A stretch of DNA of 64,000 nucleotides from Anaerosporobacter mobilis DSM 15930 (GCF_900142955.1 NZ_FRCP01000017.1:98612-162611), one strand, 5' to 3'. Shown: positions 26,311 through 35,971, counted from the first letter of the stretch. Notes: generated by a model from the letters alone, not told the origin. Numbers and translations: made by a program.

Positions 26311-28245
26311 ATGGAACAATATAATGGAAGCCAGATTGTTATTCTGGAAGGCCTTGAGGCAGTACGAAAAAGACCTGGTATGTACATCGGAAGCACTGGC
26401 ACAAGGGGCTTACATCACTTAATATGGGAAATACTTGATAACGGAATTGATGAACATCTTGCAGGATTTTGTTCACAAATTGATATTATCCTTCGAAAAG
26501 ATGGAGGTATTACAATACGCGATTACGGTCGTGGTGTCCCAGTAGACATTCATCCAACAAAGAAAATACCAACCGTACGTGTTGTATATACGATTCTTCA
26601 TGCTGGCGGTAAATTCGGTTCTTCTGCGTATAAGGTATCTGGAGGTCTTCACGGTGTTGGTGCATCTGTTGTAAACGCTTTGTCAAGCCGTATGATTATA
26701 GAAGTTCGCAGTGGCGGGCAAATCTATCGTGATATATATGAGAATGGCGGACATCCTGTTATAGAATTAGTTGATGGCAATATACCAGTAGTAGGAAAAT
26801 GCAATAAATCAGATACTGGTACAAGCGTTACCTTCTATCCTGATGCTTCGATCTTTGAAACAGTTGAATTCAAGGCGGAGACAATCAAGAAGAAATTAAA
26901 AGAAATTGCGTTCTTAAACAAAAATTTAAAGATTATGTTCCGCAATGAATATGATGGTACCGAAAAGATCTATCATGAAGAATACGGAATTCAAAGCTTT
27001 GTTAAATACCTTAACCGTGAAGCAACACTTATACATGATGATGTTATTTACGCAGAAGGTACCAGCGGCGATATTGAAGTAGAATTGGCTTTCCAATATA
27101 CCAATAGTTATACAGAGCAGATTAATGCATATTGTAATCGAATTAATGTCGTTGATGGTGGTACCCTAGTAACTGGTTTTAAAACAGCTTTGACTCGTAT
27201 TATGAACCAATATGCAAGAGAACTTAATATCCTTAAAGATAAGGATGATAATTTTGATGGAAAGGATATACGTAATGGCCTTGTTGCCATCATCTCAATC
27301 AAACATCCTGATCCTCAATTTGAAGGACAGACAAAAACCAAATTAGGTAATACAGATGCCAAGAGTGCTGTTGAGGAAGTATTTACACTAGAAGTTCAAC
27401 GGTATTTTGACAAGAACGTTGAAGTACTACGCTCTATACTAGAAAACTCTTTAAAATCCTATCAAGCAAGACGTGCTGGTGATAAAGCAAGGAATGCAGT
27501 ATTAAAACAATTAGCTGATGTGGACACGAGAAGTAAATTAGCTTCTTGTTCTTCAAGGAAACCCGAAGAATGTGAAGTATATATTGTCGAAGGTGATTCT
27601 GCTGGTGGTACCGTTAAAACTGCTAGAAATCGTCGTACGCAAGCAGTCCTTCCACTTCGTGGTAAAATCCTTAACGTAGAAAAAGCTGCTCTTGAGAAGA
27701 TTTTAGTGAATAACGAAATCAAATCTATGATTGCATCCTTCGGGTGCGGAATCGGTGATGATTTTGATATTAAAAAATTACGTTATGACAAGATTATTAT
27801 CTTAACCGATGCCGACGTAGATGGTTCCCATATTAGTACCTTATTGCTTACCTTCTTCTATCGATTCATGCCAGAATTAATACTTGAAGGAAAAGTATAT
27901 CGCGGATTACCACCACTATATAAAGTAGAATACGAAAATACTGCTGTGAAAACAAAGAAGAAAAAACAATCTGAATATATATTTAATGATTTCGAATTAG
28001 AAAAATTCCGTAAGAAACCTGGAATCAAGATTCTTAACCTACAACGTTACAAAGGACTTGGTGAAATGGATGCCGATCAATTATGGGAAACCACATTGAA
28101 TCCAGAGACTCGTATCCTAGCTCGTGTAGAAATCTCCGATACCGTTGAAGCGGACGAAATCACAACAATTCTAATGAGTAATAACGTACCTCCTCGTCGA
28201 GCTTTTATAATGGAAGAAGCCAAGTATGCTAAGGTTGATATTTAA
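26311..28245 (+). CDS. parE: Type IIA topoisomerase ATPase subunit (GyrB/ParE family)
   Basis: The protein (644 aa) is complete. The GHKL ATPase has E40 as catalytic base, with DNGIDE, DYGRGVP and GGLHGVGASVVNAL. The TOPRIM domain has EGDSAGG (427-433) and DADVDGSH (500-507). The C-terminal RYKGLGEM and PPRRAFI motifs are present. The usual DNSIDE box reads DNGIDE, and the protein is diverged from housekeeping GyrB. With the partner subunit next door it is most likely the second topoisomerase (Topo IV-like or an extra gyrase, as seen in other Lachnospiraceae); family membership is certain, the name parE is a best guess. Confidence 0.85.
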   Translation: MEQYNGSQIVILEGLEAVRKRPGMYIGSTGTRGLHHLIWEILDNGIDEHLAGFCSQIDIILRKDGGITIRDYGRGVPVDIHPTKKIPTVRVVYTILHAGGKFGSSAYKVSGGLHGVGASVVNALSSRMIIEVRSGGQIYRDIYENGGHPVIELVDGNIPVVGKCNKSDTGTSVTFYPDASIFETVEFKAETIKKKLKEIAFLNKNLKIMFRNEYDGTEKIYHEEYGIQSFVKYLNREATLIHDDVIYAEGTSGDIEVELAFQYTNSYTEQINAYCNRINVVDGGTLVTGFKTALTRIMNQYARELNILKDKDDNFDGKDIRNGLVAIISIKHPDPQFEGQTKTKLGNTDAKSAVEEVFTLEVQRYFDKNVEVLRSILENSLKSYQARRAGDKARNAVLKQLADVDTRSKLASCSSRKPEECEVYIVEGDSAGGTVKTARNRRTQAVLPLRGKILNVEKAALEKILVNNEIKSMIASFGCGIGDDFDIKKLRYDKIIILTDADVDGSHISTLLLTFFYRFMPELILEGKVYRGLPPLYKVEYENTAVKTKKKKQSEYIFNDFELEKFRKKPGIKILNLQRYKGLGEMDADQLWETTLNPETRILARVEISDTVEADEITTILMSNNVPPRRAFIMEEAKYAKVDI

Positions 28246-28278
28246 TCATACCTCCCCAATTACATCTGACTAGTCAAT

Positions 28279-28559
28279 TACGAAACTCTCGAAATGTTTA
28301 GTTGCTTCTTTACTGACGTACTATAACTAAGAAACGATAGCGTAGCACCTAAAGTATTTCTTAGTGTGTACTTATAACTTAGGAAGGCGAGGCACGGAAG
28401 CCGAGCCAGCCTGAGCTGAGGCAGGATGCCGAATCGATGGCGTTTCCGCAACTACTGTATAAACTCGCAGTACACACATAGAAGTACTTAGGTGTGCAGC
28501 GTGTTTCGTGTAATAGTTCGTTAGTAAAGAAGCTGTGAAAGTATGCATTGAGTTCCGTA
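28279..28559. repeat. Large imperfect palindrome between the topoisomerase genes (element A)
   Basis: Arms of about 100 nt pair imperfectly: TTGCTTCTTTACTGACG on the left against CGTTAGTAAAGAAGCTG on the right, and TACGAAACTC against GAGTTCCGTA at the ends. The centre (28381-28447) is GC-rich and itself folds. The arms are related to element B at 45510-45650. It occupies most of the 351-bp gap. Confidence 0.7.
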
Positions 28560-28596
28560 AATGTCTATTGATATCTAATAAAGAAAGGAATTCATA

Positions 28597-30849
28597 ATGT
28601 CAAATAAATCTGATACTATTATTCAATTGGACTTTGCCGAGGAGATGAAAAACTCGTACCGTGATTATGCCATGAGCGTAATTATCTCTCGTGCCTTACC
28701 AGATGTCCGCGATGGTCTAAAGCCAGTACAACGCCGTATCCTATATGCAATGAATGAATTAGGATTAACGCCAGATAAACCACATCGTAAAAGTGCCCGT
28801 ATCGTCGGTGATACCATGGGTAAATATCACCCTCATGGGGATAGCTCCATCTACGATGCCCTTGTTCATATGTCAGAGGATTATTCCCTCTCAATGCCAT
28901 TAGTTGATGGCCATGGAAACTTTGGTTCAATCGACGGTGACGGTGCTGCAGCAATGCGTTATACAGAAGCTAGGCTATCAAACGGAGCTATGACATTATT
29001 AAACAACTTAGATAAAGGTCTCGTTCCTTTTGTACCAAACTTTGATAACAGTGAGAAGGAGCCTAGTGTTCTACCAGCTATGTTACCAAATCTATTAATT
29101 AACGGAACAACCGGTATTGCAGTAGGTATGGCTACTAATATACCCCCTCATAACACAACTGAAGTTATTGATGGCGTAATTGCATATATTGACAATCCAG
29201 ATATCACCACTGAGAAGCTAATGAAATACATACCTGCTCCAGATTTCCCGACAGGTGGTACAATCATTAATCAAAGTGAAATGGAAAGCATCTATGCGAC
29301 AGGGGAAGGTAAAATTAAATTACGTGCCAAAACAGAGATTGAAGATGGTGATAATGGTCGCAAGAATATTGTGATTACTGAAATACCCTATACGGTTGCA
29401 GGTAATAAAACCAAATTAGTAGAAACCCTAGCAGGGCTAATGAAGGACAAAGTCTTTGAAGAAATCTATGACGTACGTGATGAATCTTCAAAAGAAGGTA
29501 TTCGTATTGTTATCGAAGTAAAGAAAGACCGTAATATCCAAAACTTATTGAATGGTTTATATAAAAAATCAGCGCTTGAGGATACTTATGGTGTTAATCT
29601 ACTAGCGGTTAAAGAACAACAACCAATCATCTTCAATCTTCCAACTTTAATTGGAGAATTCGTAGCCTTCCAAGAAGAGTTATACACAAAAGAGTATCAA
29701 CATCTGCTTGAAAAGTCACAAAACAGACTGGAAATTGTGGATGGTTTAATCAAAGCTACTGATGTTATCGATTTAATTATTGAGATTTTACGAGGAAGTA
29801 GTTCCATCAAGCAAGCAAAAGGTTGTTTGATAACAGGTGACACCACGGATATTACGTTTAAAACAAAAGCTAGTGAAAAAGAAGCTAAGACATTATCCTT
29901 CACGGAACGTCAAGCAGATGCAATTCTTGCTATGCCTCTTAGCAAATTAATTGGACTAGAGATTCTTAAATTACATGAAGAAAATGATACTCTTCTTGCT
30001 AATATTGCAGAATATCAAAGAGTGCTCTCGGATAAGAATGCTCTCTTTACAGTAATCAAAGCTAGATTAAAGGCGTATAAGAAGACGTTTACCCTACCTA
30101 GACGCACCATGCTTGAAAACACGGAGAACACGGGATATGTGGAAGAATTCAAAGAAGAAGATATCTATGTATTAATTGATAAATTCGGCTATACCAAATC
30201 ACTAGATTCTGCTAGTTATACCCGTGCTTCTGAAGAAACCCTAAAAGAATATGCTCATATTATTCAGATGAAGAATACCGATAAACTATGCTTATTCACA
30301 GCACAAGGTAACATGTATCAAATCAAGGCAAGTGCTATTCCAAAAGGTAAAACGAAAGATAAAGGTGCTCTTATCCAGACGTTGTGTAAGGTAGATAAGG
30401 AAGACATTTTACTATACACTTCTTTTGAAGAATTATTTGAGTCACAACTATTATTTACAACGAAGAACGGTTTCATAAAGCAAGTCTCAGGAGCTGAATT
30501 TGAAACGATCCGCTCTACGATTGCTTCTACGAAATTAGATGCTGATGATCTATTAGTCTCGATAACCGTTTTAACTGCACACGATATATTATCGCAATCC
30601 ATGAAGGTAATCTTGTTAACTGAAAAAGGTACTTCACTAGGATTCCTACTTGAAGAGGTTTCCGAACTTAAGAAATCTAGCCGTGGTGTCAAAGCAATTG
30701 CTCTTGATAACGGGGACTACGTAGTTTATGCAACCGCTCAAGATTCTAATTTAGAATCCTTCACTTTTAATAATAAGACATTAAGTGCTAAGAAAGTTCG
30801 TACACGTAAACGCGGACAAAAAGGTCAAAAAGCAAATCTTGATGTATAG
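28597..30849 (+). CDS. parC: Type IIA topoisomerase cleavage subunit (GyrA/ParC family)
   Basis: The protein (750 aa) carries the DNA-cleaving tyrosine Y122 after R121 (AAMRYTEARLS) and the quinolone-pocket helix GDTMGKYHPHGDSSIYDALV, where S83, S84 and D87 occupy the usual positions. It is shorter than gyrase A (about 820 aa or more). The C-terminal beta-pinwheel is short and I see no GyrA-box (QRRGGKG-type); the end is RTRKRGQKGQKANLDV. This favours a relaxing/decatenating enzyme over negative supercoiling. It follows the ATPase subunit after a gap filled by a palindrome, with a good ribosome site AAAGGAA. Confidence 0.87.
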   Translation: MSNKSDTIIQLDFAEEMKNSYRDYAMSVIISRALPDVRDGLKPVQRRILYAMNELGLTPDKPHRKSARIVGDTMGKYHPHGDSSIYDALVHMSEDYSLSMPLVDGHGNFGSIDGDGAAAMRYTEARLSNGAMTLLNNLDKGLVPFVPNFDNSEKEPSVLPAMLPNLLINGTTGIAVGMATNIPPHNTTEVIDGVIAYIDNPDITTEKLMKYIPAPDFPTGGTIINQSEMESIYATGEGKIKLRAKTEIEDGDNGRKNIVITEIPYTVAGNKTKLVETLAGLMKDKVFEEIYDVRDESSKEGIRIVIEVKKDRNIQNLLNGLYKKSALEDTYGVNLLAVKEQQPIIFNLPTLIGEFVAFQEELYTKEYQHLLEKSQNRLEIVDGLIKATDVIDLIIEILRGSSSIKQAKGCLITGDTTDITFKTKASEKEAKTLSFTERQADAILAMPLSKLIGLEILKLHEENDTLLANIAEYQRVLSDKNALFTVIKARLKAYKKTFTLPRRTMLENTENTGYVEEFKEEDIYVLIDKFGYTKSLDSASYTRASEETLKEYAHIIQMKNTDKLCLFTAQGNMYQIKASAIPKGKTKDKGALIQTLCKVDKEDILLYTSFEELFESQLLFTTKNGFIKQVSGAEFETIRSTIASTKLDADDLLVSITVLTAHDILSQSMKVILLTEKGTSLGFLLEEVSELKKSSRGVKAIALDNGDYVVYATAQDSNLESFTFNNKTLSAKKVRTRKRGQKGQKANLDV

Positions 30850-30955
30850 TCATATTGGCTAAATAATCCAGAATTATAACCATATTCTAACTGTACTCAT
30901 ATAAATAGCTGTTTTTTCATATATTATAGTATTATAGAAAAAGGCAGGTGTATAT

Positions 30956-31990
30956 ATGAGTACAACTATTTTATCTATCGACGGTGGAGGAATGAAAGGT
31001 ATTGTATCCGCACTGGTTTTAATCGAATTAGAAGATATCCTCAAGAAATACACTGGTGCAAATACCGTATATTTAGTTGATTACTTTGATCTTATTGCTG
31101 GTACAAGTACAGGCTCAATTCTAGCAGCATTATTGTTATGTCCAAACGATTGTAATCGTCCTAAATATACAGCTTCTGATGCATTAAACCTGTACCTCAC
31201 CAAAGGTAAGACAATGTTCCAGACTAATCCCTTACATAAATTACGTACTCTTGGTGGCTTAATTGGCCCAAAATATAAGAACAAAGCATTAGTAGCTGAA
31301 CTTAATTCATATTTTGGCTCCGTGAAAACTGCCGAGCTACTTAAGCCCTGCCTACTAACATCATACAATATGACAACAAGAGATTCTCTCTTCTTCAACT
31401 CCTTATCAAGTCTTAAATCAGAAGATCGTAATTTTAACCTAGCAGATGCCGTACTTGCTTCAACCGCTGCTCCAACTTTCTTCCCACCAAGCTGCATCAA
31501 AGCATATAATTCTTGTGAAGACTGCTTAGTCGATGGTGGAGTATTCGCTAACAATCCTTCTTTATGTGCCCTTATTGAAGCTCTAAAACTAGAACGTACT
31601 AAGAACATTAATGATACTATGGTTCTTTCCATCGGTAATGTTTATTCTGCAAAATCTTATGATTATAATAAAGTAAAACATTGGGGTGCTATTAATTGGG
31701 CTTTTCCACTTCTAGATGTCTTAATGGATGCAAGTGAACAAACTGTTGATTATCAATTGAATAAGTTATACTCTACTCTAGGTGTCTCAAACCAGTATTT
31801 ACGAGTGGTGGCTAACGTGAATGAGAATGTACCTTCAATGGATGATACTTCCCAAAAGGCAATTGACCGCCTCCTTGAAATTGGTAATGAATTGGTTAAG
31901 AAAAAACATAGAGATCTGGAACATTATGCTAGAATGTTATTCGACAATCATAAAAGAAATCAGATTAAAGATACACGTAGAGTTATCTAA
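30956..31990 (+). CDS. Patatin-like phospholipase
   Basis: The protein (344 aa) is a Ser-Asp dyad lipid acyl hydrolase. The oxyanion loop is DGGGMKG (9-15), the nucleophile elbow GTSTG has S51, and the catalytic aspartate is D193 in LVDGGVFANNPS. There is no signal peptide, so it should act inside the cell on membrane lipids. It resembles the bacterial DGGGxRG/K group that also includes CapV effectors, but no cyclase or other defence gene is nearby. It starts 107 bp after the topoisomerase gene and has the GGCAGGTG site, so it may be read from the same transcript. Physiological role unknown. Confidence 0.85.
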   Translation: MSTTILSIDGGGMKGIVSALVLIELEDILKKYTGANTVYLVDYFDLIAGTSTGSILAALLLCPNDCNRPKYTASDALNLYLTKGKTMFQTNPLHKLRTLGGLIGPKYKNKALVAELNSYFGSVKTAELLKPCLLTSYNMTTRDSLFFNSLSSLKSEDRNFNLADAVLASTAAPTFFPPSCIKAYNSCEDCLVDGGVFANNPSLCALIEALKLERTKNINDTMVLSIGNVYSAKSYDYNKVKHWGAINWAFPLLDVLMDASEQTVDYQLNKLYSTLGVSNQYLRVVANVNENVPSMDDTSQKAIDRLLEIGNELVKKKHRDLEHYARMLFDNHKRNQIKDTRRVI

Positions 31991-31992
31991 GT

Positions 31993-32081
31993 AAAAAAGG
32001 GGCTGTTGCAGATAGCTTGTTTTACCATACCGCAAAGATATGATATAGATATTCAAACTATTTTTGCAACAACCTCTTTTT
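31993..32081. terminator. Bidirectional terminator between patatin gene and nadC
   Basis: AAAAAGGGGCTGTTGCA pairs with TGCAACAACCTCTTTTT across an about 55-nt loop, with A and T runs on both sides. It serves the convergent patatin (plus) and nadC (minus) transcripts. Confidence 0.7.
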
Positions 32082-32091
32082 ATTGATTAAC

Positions 32092-32949
32092 CTACTCCAC
32101 TGGTTTTAGATTCTTAAGAGAAAAATCTATAATTGGTGCTGAATGAGTTAATGCACCTGACGATACAAAATCAACTCCAATTTTCGCGATTTCACGTAAT
32201 CGTTCCTTTGTGACATTACCAGAACATTCAGTCTTTGCTTTATCACCTATCATCTCAACCGCTTTTCTCATGGTTTCATTATCCATATTATCAAGCATAA
32301 TAATATCCGCTCCTGCTGCAATTGCTTCTGCAACCATGTCTAGATTCTCTACCTCTACTTCTATCTTACGAACAAAAGGTGCATATTCTTTCGCCATAGC
32401 CACTGCCTTTGTAACGCTACCTGCAGCTCCTATGTGATTATCCTTTAATAAAACTCCATCGGATAAATTATATCTATGATTTGATCCTCCCCCTATACGA
32501 ACTGCATATTTTTCAAAAGGACGCATACCTGGTGTTGTCTTCCTGGTATCCAAAAGTGTTGTTTTATATCCTTTTAATTCCTTAGCATATTCATTGGTAT
32601 AAGTAGCAATACCACTCATTCTTTGAAGATAATTAAGAGCTGTTCTTTCTCCCGATAGCAGTGCACGTATATCACCTGTTACCGTTCCAATTAAATCACC
32701 TTTCTTCATCACATCTCCATCATGATACGTGGTTTCAAAGATTACTCTACTATCAAGCAATTCAAACACTCTAGCGAATACCGAAAGGCCACATATTACT
32801 CCATCTTCTTTGCAGATTAACTGAGCACTCCCCTTTTTATATGTCCTCATAACGGAATTCGTTGTTACATCTTCACTTGTTATATCTTCTTTCAAGGCAT
32901 TCTTTAAATATTCATCTATATTAACTTGCATTGTTACACCATCTAACAT
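32092..32949 (-). CDS. nadC: Nicotinate-nucleotide pyrophosphorylase (quinolinate phosphoribosyltransferase)
   Basis: The enzyme makes nicotinate mononucleotide from quinolinate and PRPP, the third step of de novo NAD synthesis. Family motifs are SGERTALNYLQRMSGIAT, LDTRKTTPGMRPFEKYAVRIGGGSNHRYNL, VEVENLDMVAEA and IMLDNM. Starts are possible at 32961, 32949 and 32931. I chose 32949 because AGAGG then lies 12 nt away, whereas at 32961 it would touch the start codon. The start overlaps the nadB stop (32921), so translation is coupled. It is the last gene of nadABC. Confidence 0.93.
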   Translation of the reverse strand: MLDGVTMQVNIDEYLKNALKEDITSEDVTTNSVMRTYKKGSAQLICKEDGVICGLSVFARVFELLDSRVIFETTYHDGDVMKKGDLIGTVTGDIRALLSGERTALNYLQRMSGIATYTNEYAKELKGYKTTLLDTRKTTPGMRPFEKYAVRIGGGSNHRYNLSDGVLLKDNHIGAAGSVTKAVAMAKEYAPFVRKIEVEVENLDMVAEAIAAGADIIMLDNMDNETMRKAVEMIGDKAKTECSGNVTKERLREIAKIGVDFVSSGALTHSAPIIDFSLKNLKPVE

Positions 32950-34363
32950 AGAACGTCTCATCCTCTCGTTTAATTTCTTTCCAGATTAGTTGTCTGAATA
33001 ATTCATATCGTTTATAATCATCTAACACCTGAGTCTCTACCATATTCTTTATTTCTTTTGATTGAGTCCCTGTATTTTTTTCCGTCGGTAATTGCACGGC
33101 TTGAGTAGCTGTAAGTTCATGCACAAACTGCATCTGTCTACAGTACTCCCTTTGCTGTTCCTTAATGATCTTCCCCGCTGCTCTCTCTGCAAACACAAGG
33201 CTCTCTAATAAAGAGTTACTTGCCAAACGATTTGCCCCATGAACACCATTACAAGCTGTTTCCCCAACCGCATATAGATTCATTAATGTGGTTGCACCTT
33301 CTGTATCAACCTTAATACCTCCCATAAGATAATGTTGCGCTGGTGCAACCGGAATTGACTCTTTCGTTAAATCATATCCTTCCTCTATACATCTCTGATA
33401 GATATTTGGAAATCTCTTAATAATGATATCTGCTGGTAGATGAGAAATGTTCAGATAAACGTGGTCAGTCCCCTCTTTTTCCATTTCCTCTTTAATCGCA
33501 GCCGTTACTACATCTCGAGGTAATAATTCGTTAACGAAACGCTCACCTTTACTATTCAGTAGAACTCCACCTTCCCCACGTAAGGATTCCGATATCAAGA
33601 ATTTGCGTCCCTTTTTCTTCGTATACAATGCAGTTGGATGAATCTGTATATAGTGTATATCCTGTAATTCTACATTATGGCGAAGAGCAATAGCAAAGCT
33701 GTCTCCTGTAATATGTGAGTAATTCGTGGAGTTCTGGAACAATCCACCAATCCCCCCTGTGGCCAATATTACAGCATCGGCATACACATTCTTAATCTCA
33801 CCGCTAGATTCCTCAATTACAATTCCTTCGCAAACCGATGGAATTTTACTATTCGTAATCAAATCAATCATTGTAGTGTACTCCATTACTTCTATATTGC
33901 GGCGTTTCTTAACTTGTATAATTAACTTGCTAGTAATCTCCTTCCCAGTCATATCATCATGCCGAAGGATTCGATACGTCGAATGTGCTCCTTCTCTTGT
34001 ATATGCAAAACTACCATCTTCATAACAATCGAATTCTACACCATAACCTAATAACTTGTTAATAATTGCTCTTGATGATTCGATCATCACATGAACGGAT
34101 TCTTTATTATTCTCATAGTGCCCCGCACGCATAGTATCTTCAAAATAAGATGCATAATCTGCCTCATCTTTTAATACTGATATTCCACCTTGTGCCAAGT
34201 ATGAATCACTATTTTGTATAGCATCTTTTGTTATCATCAAAATCTGTGTATCTTCTGGCAAAGAAAGCGCAGCATACAGCCCTGCCGCACCAGTTCCAAC
34301 AACTATTACTTGATATTTATTCTGCAACATATTACAATCATACTCCTTCCGCACGTTAGTCAT
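32921..34363 (-). CDS. nadB: L-aspartate oxidase
   Basis: The protein (480 aa) oxidises L-aspartate to iminoaspartate with FAD. It has the dinucleotide fold VIVVGTGAAGLYAALSL, the succinate dehydrogenase/fumarate reductase flavoprotein pattern YLAQGGISV, HSTYRILRHDDMTG, ESLRGEGGVLLNSKGERF and MGGIKVDTEGAT, and GANRLASNSLLESLVFAERAA. A short C-terminal helical part is present but the usual domain is reduced. In anaerobes fumarate is the likely electron acceptor. It is the middle gene of nadABC. Confidence 0.94.
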   Translation of the reverse strand: MTNVRKEYDCNMLQNKYQVIVVGTGAAGLYAALSLPEDTQILMITKDAIQNSDSYLAQGGISVLKDEADYASYFEDTMRAGHYENNKESVHVMIESSRAIINKLLGYGVEFDCYEDGSFAYTREGAHSTYRILRHDDMTGKEITSKLIIQVKKRRNIEVMEYTTMIDLITNSKIPSVCEGIVIEESSGEIKNVYADAVILATGGIGGLFQNSTNYSHITGDSFAIALRHNVELQDIHYIQIHPTALYTKKKGRKFLISESLRGEGGVLLNSKGERFVNELLPRDVVTAAIKEEMEKEGTDHVYLNISHLPADIIIKRFPNIYQRCIEEGYDLTKESIPVAPAQHYLMGGIKVDTEGATTLMNLYAVGETACNGVHGANRLASNSLLESLVFAERAAGKIIKEQQREYCRQMQFVHELTATQAVQLPTEKNTGTQSKEIKNMVETQVLDDYKRYELFRQLIWKEIKREDETFYVRWCNNAS

Positions 34364-34444
34364 TGGATAAATAATTATTCTCTACTATTCATCTTCAACG
34401 TTGTTAAGACCTTTTGACTCTGCTTAATTGATTGCGATTACCTT

Positions 34445-35362
34445 TTACGATAACTCGAGCATCCTGTCAAGTGGAGCTTTTGCTTTATCCGCTTTTTCGG
34501 CATCAAGTTCAATCACAGGTGACATTTCCCTTAGGCAACGAACTACCTTATCTAATGTAATTAATTTCATGTTAGGACAGAATTGTCTATGCCCAACAGA
34601 ATAGAATCGTTTGTCTGGATTCTTCTTGTTCAACTCATAGAACACTCCCATCTCTGTACAGATAAGGAACTCTTTCTCCTCGCTATTTGTAGCATAATCA
34701 ATAATCCCTGATGTACTGCCGATATAATCCGCTAATTCAAGTACTTCTAATTTACATTCTGGATGCACAAGGACTTTCGCATTTGGTCTTGCTTCTTTCG
34801 CCTTTTTCACATTCTCTGCAGTAATACTTGTATGTACATGACAGAAACCATCATTAAAGATAAAATTCTTCTCTGGTAATTTACTAGCTATATATCTTCC
34901 AAGATGTTCATCGGGAATGAAAAAAATATTTTTATTTGGCAAGGAACGAACTATCTTCATTGCATTGGCTGATGTTACACATACATCCGCATATTGTTTT
35001 AATTCTGCTGTGGAATTAATATAGCAAACTACCGCTACATCTTCATATTCTTCTCTTACTTTCTTAATTCGGTCTATATCAACCATATGTGCCATTGGAC
35101 AATCTGCATTCTTATCAGGTATAACAACAGTCTTCTCAGGATTTAATAATTTGGCACTTTCCCCCATGAATTGCACGCCACAAAAACAAATCGTTTTTTC
35201 TTTTACTGTAGTAGCGATCTTACTAAGATAGTAGGAATCACCTATATAATCTGCAACAGCTTGGACCTCATCACTAACATAATAATGTGCCAATATAACT
35301 GCATCTCTCTCTTTTTTTAATTCTATTAACTGTTTTACTAACTCTTCCATACTTACTTCCAT
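34445..35362 (-). CDS. nadA: Quinolinate synthase A
   Basis: The protein (305 aa) condenses iminoaspartate with dihydroxyacetone phosphate, using a 4Fe-4S cluster. Landmarks are AVILAHYYVSDEVQAVADYIGDSYYLS, CFCGVQFMGESAKLLNPEKTVV, DKNADCPMAHM and IFFIPDEHLGRYIA, then NDGFCHVHTSI, VHPECK and HRQFCPNMKLITL. Candidate cluster ligands are the cysteines of CFCGVQFMGE, HPEC and FCPN. It is the first gene of nadABC. The start may be ATG 35362 or the in-frame ATG at 35350 (MEELVKQ), which lies behind a weak GGAAG. Confidence 0.95.
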   Translation of the reverse strand: MEVSMEELVKQLIELKKERDAVILAHYYVSDEVQAVADYIGDSYYLSKIATTVKEKTICFCGVQFMGESAKLLNPEKTVVIPDKNADCPMAHMVDIDRIKKVREEYEDVAVVCYINSTAELKQYADVCVTSANAMKIVRSLPNKNIFFIPDEHLGRYIASKLPEKNFIFNDGFCHVHTSITAENVKKAKEARPNAKVLVHPECKLEVLELADYIGSTSGIIDYATNSEEKEFLICTEMGVFYELNKKNPDKRFYSVGHRQFCPNMKLITLDKVVRCLREMSPVIELDAEKADKAKAPLDRMLELS

Positions 35363-35401
35363 GCATATAACTAGCTTGTTTGTAATACTGCTAATATAAA
35401 T

Positions 35402-35539
35402 AGGTTGAAAGAAAGTAACGCATGGCTCCCTTCATAATATTTAAATACTTTCAACCTTACTTCTATTGATACTTTTTATTTCTTTAACACGTATTGTTGC
35501 ACATTATTATCTTTTTGTCAAGTTAGCTGTCTTGTCAAC
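35402..35539 (-). promoter_or_regulatory. nadABC promoter region, leader hairpin and candidate operator
   Basis: On the minus strand two TTGACA-containing half-sites repeat around 35515-35539 (TTGACAAGACAGC then TTGACAA). The second may be a -35 with AACAAT 17 nt on. The leader can fold AGGTTGAAAG (35448-35457) against CTTTCAACCT (35402-35411). The direct TTGACA repeat resembles NiaR-type operators of Firmicute NAD genes, but only loosely. The rest of this gap shows nothing else. Confidence 0.35.
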
Positions 35540-35707
35540 TACAAACAATATTTGTGCAATTTAATAAAGGAATTCAACGAGATTTATTATATGTGTGAAT
35601 ATTTTTGATTAGAAAGAGAAAACTAAGAATGATACAAGATTGAACGTTCCGATTTAATCTATATGCATATTGTTGTAAATAGTCAACCAAGAAAGGAAAC
35701 GTGTGAT

Positions 35708-35899
35708 ATGGATCAGAAAAAAAAGACTACCAGTAATAAGACTACCAGTAATAAAACAACTAATTCTACTTCCAAAAACAATACTGGGAATAATCAAGTA
35801 GATTCCAGAATGAAAGATTTCATTCGTTCGTCAGTTAATCCAGACAATAATGCTTTCTTTGAGGAAAGAAGTAATCCATTATGTAGCAAAGGTGACTGA
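35708..35899 (+). CDS. Small hydrophilic protein of unknown function
   Basis: The protein is 63 aa from ATG 35708 behind AAAGGAAA; the longer frame from 35663 lacks a ribosome site. The first 30 residues are Lys, Thr, Asn and Ser rich with a repeated TTSNK unit. The rest (DSRMKDFIRSSVNPDNNAFF...NPLCSKGD) looks folded and has one cysteine. It has no membrane segment or known motif. It is flanked by divergent nadA and a convergent repeat/terminator, so it is transcribed alone. Reality rests on the ribosome site and the strand-isolated position. Confidence 0.5.
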   Translation: MDQKKKTTSNKTTSNKTTNSTSKNNTGNNQVDSRMKDFIRSSVNPDNNAFFEERSNPLCSKGD

Positions 35900-35971
35900 T
35901 TAAAAGAAGTTACTGTATATCAAAATTAATTCTTCAATTGACCAGATTATAACTGCATTAAATGCAACATA

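Noticed and set aside
30956..31990. CapV-like anti-phage effector
   Set aside because: No nucleotide cyclase, ubiquitin-like or other CBASS gene is nearby; the neighbours are topoisomerase and NAD genes.
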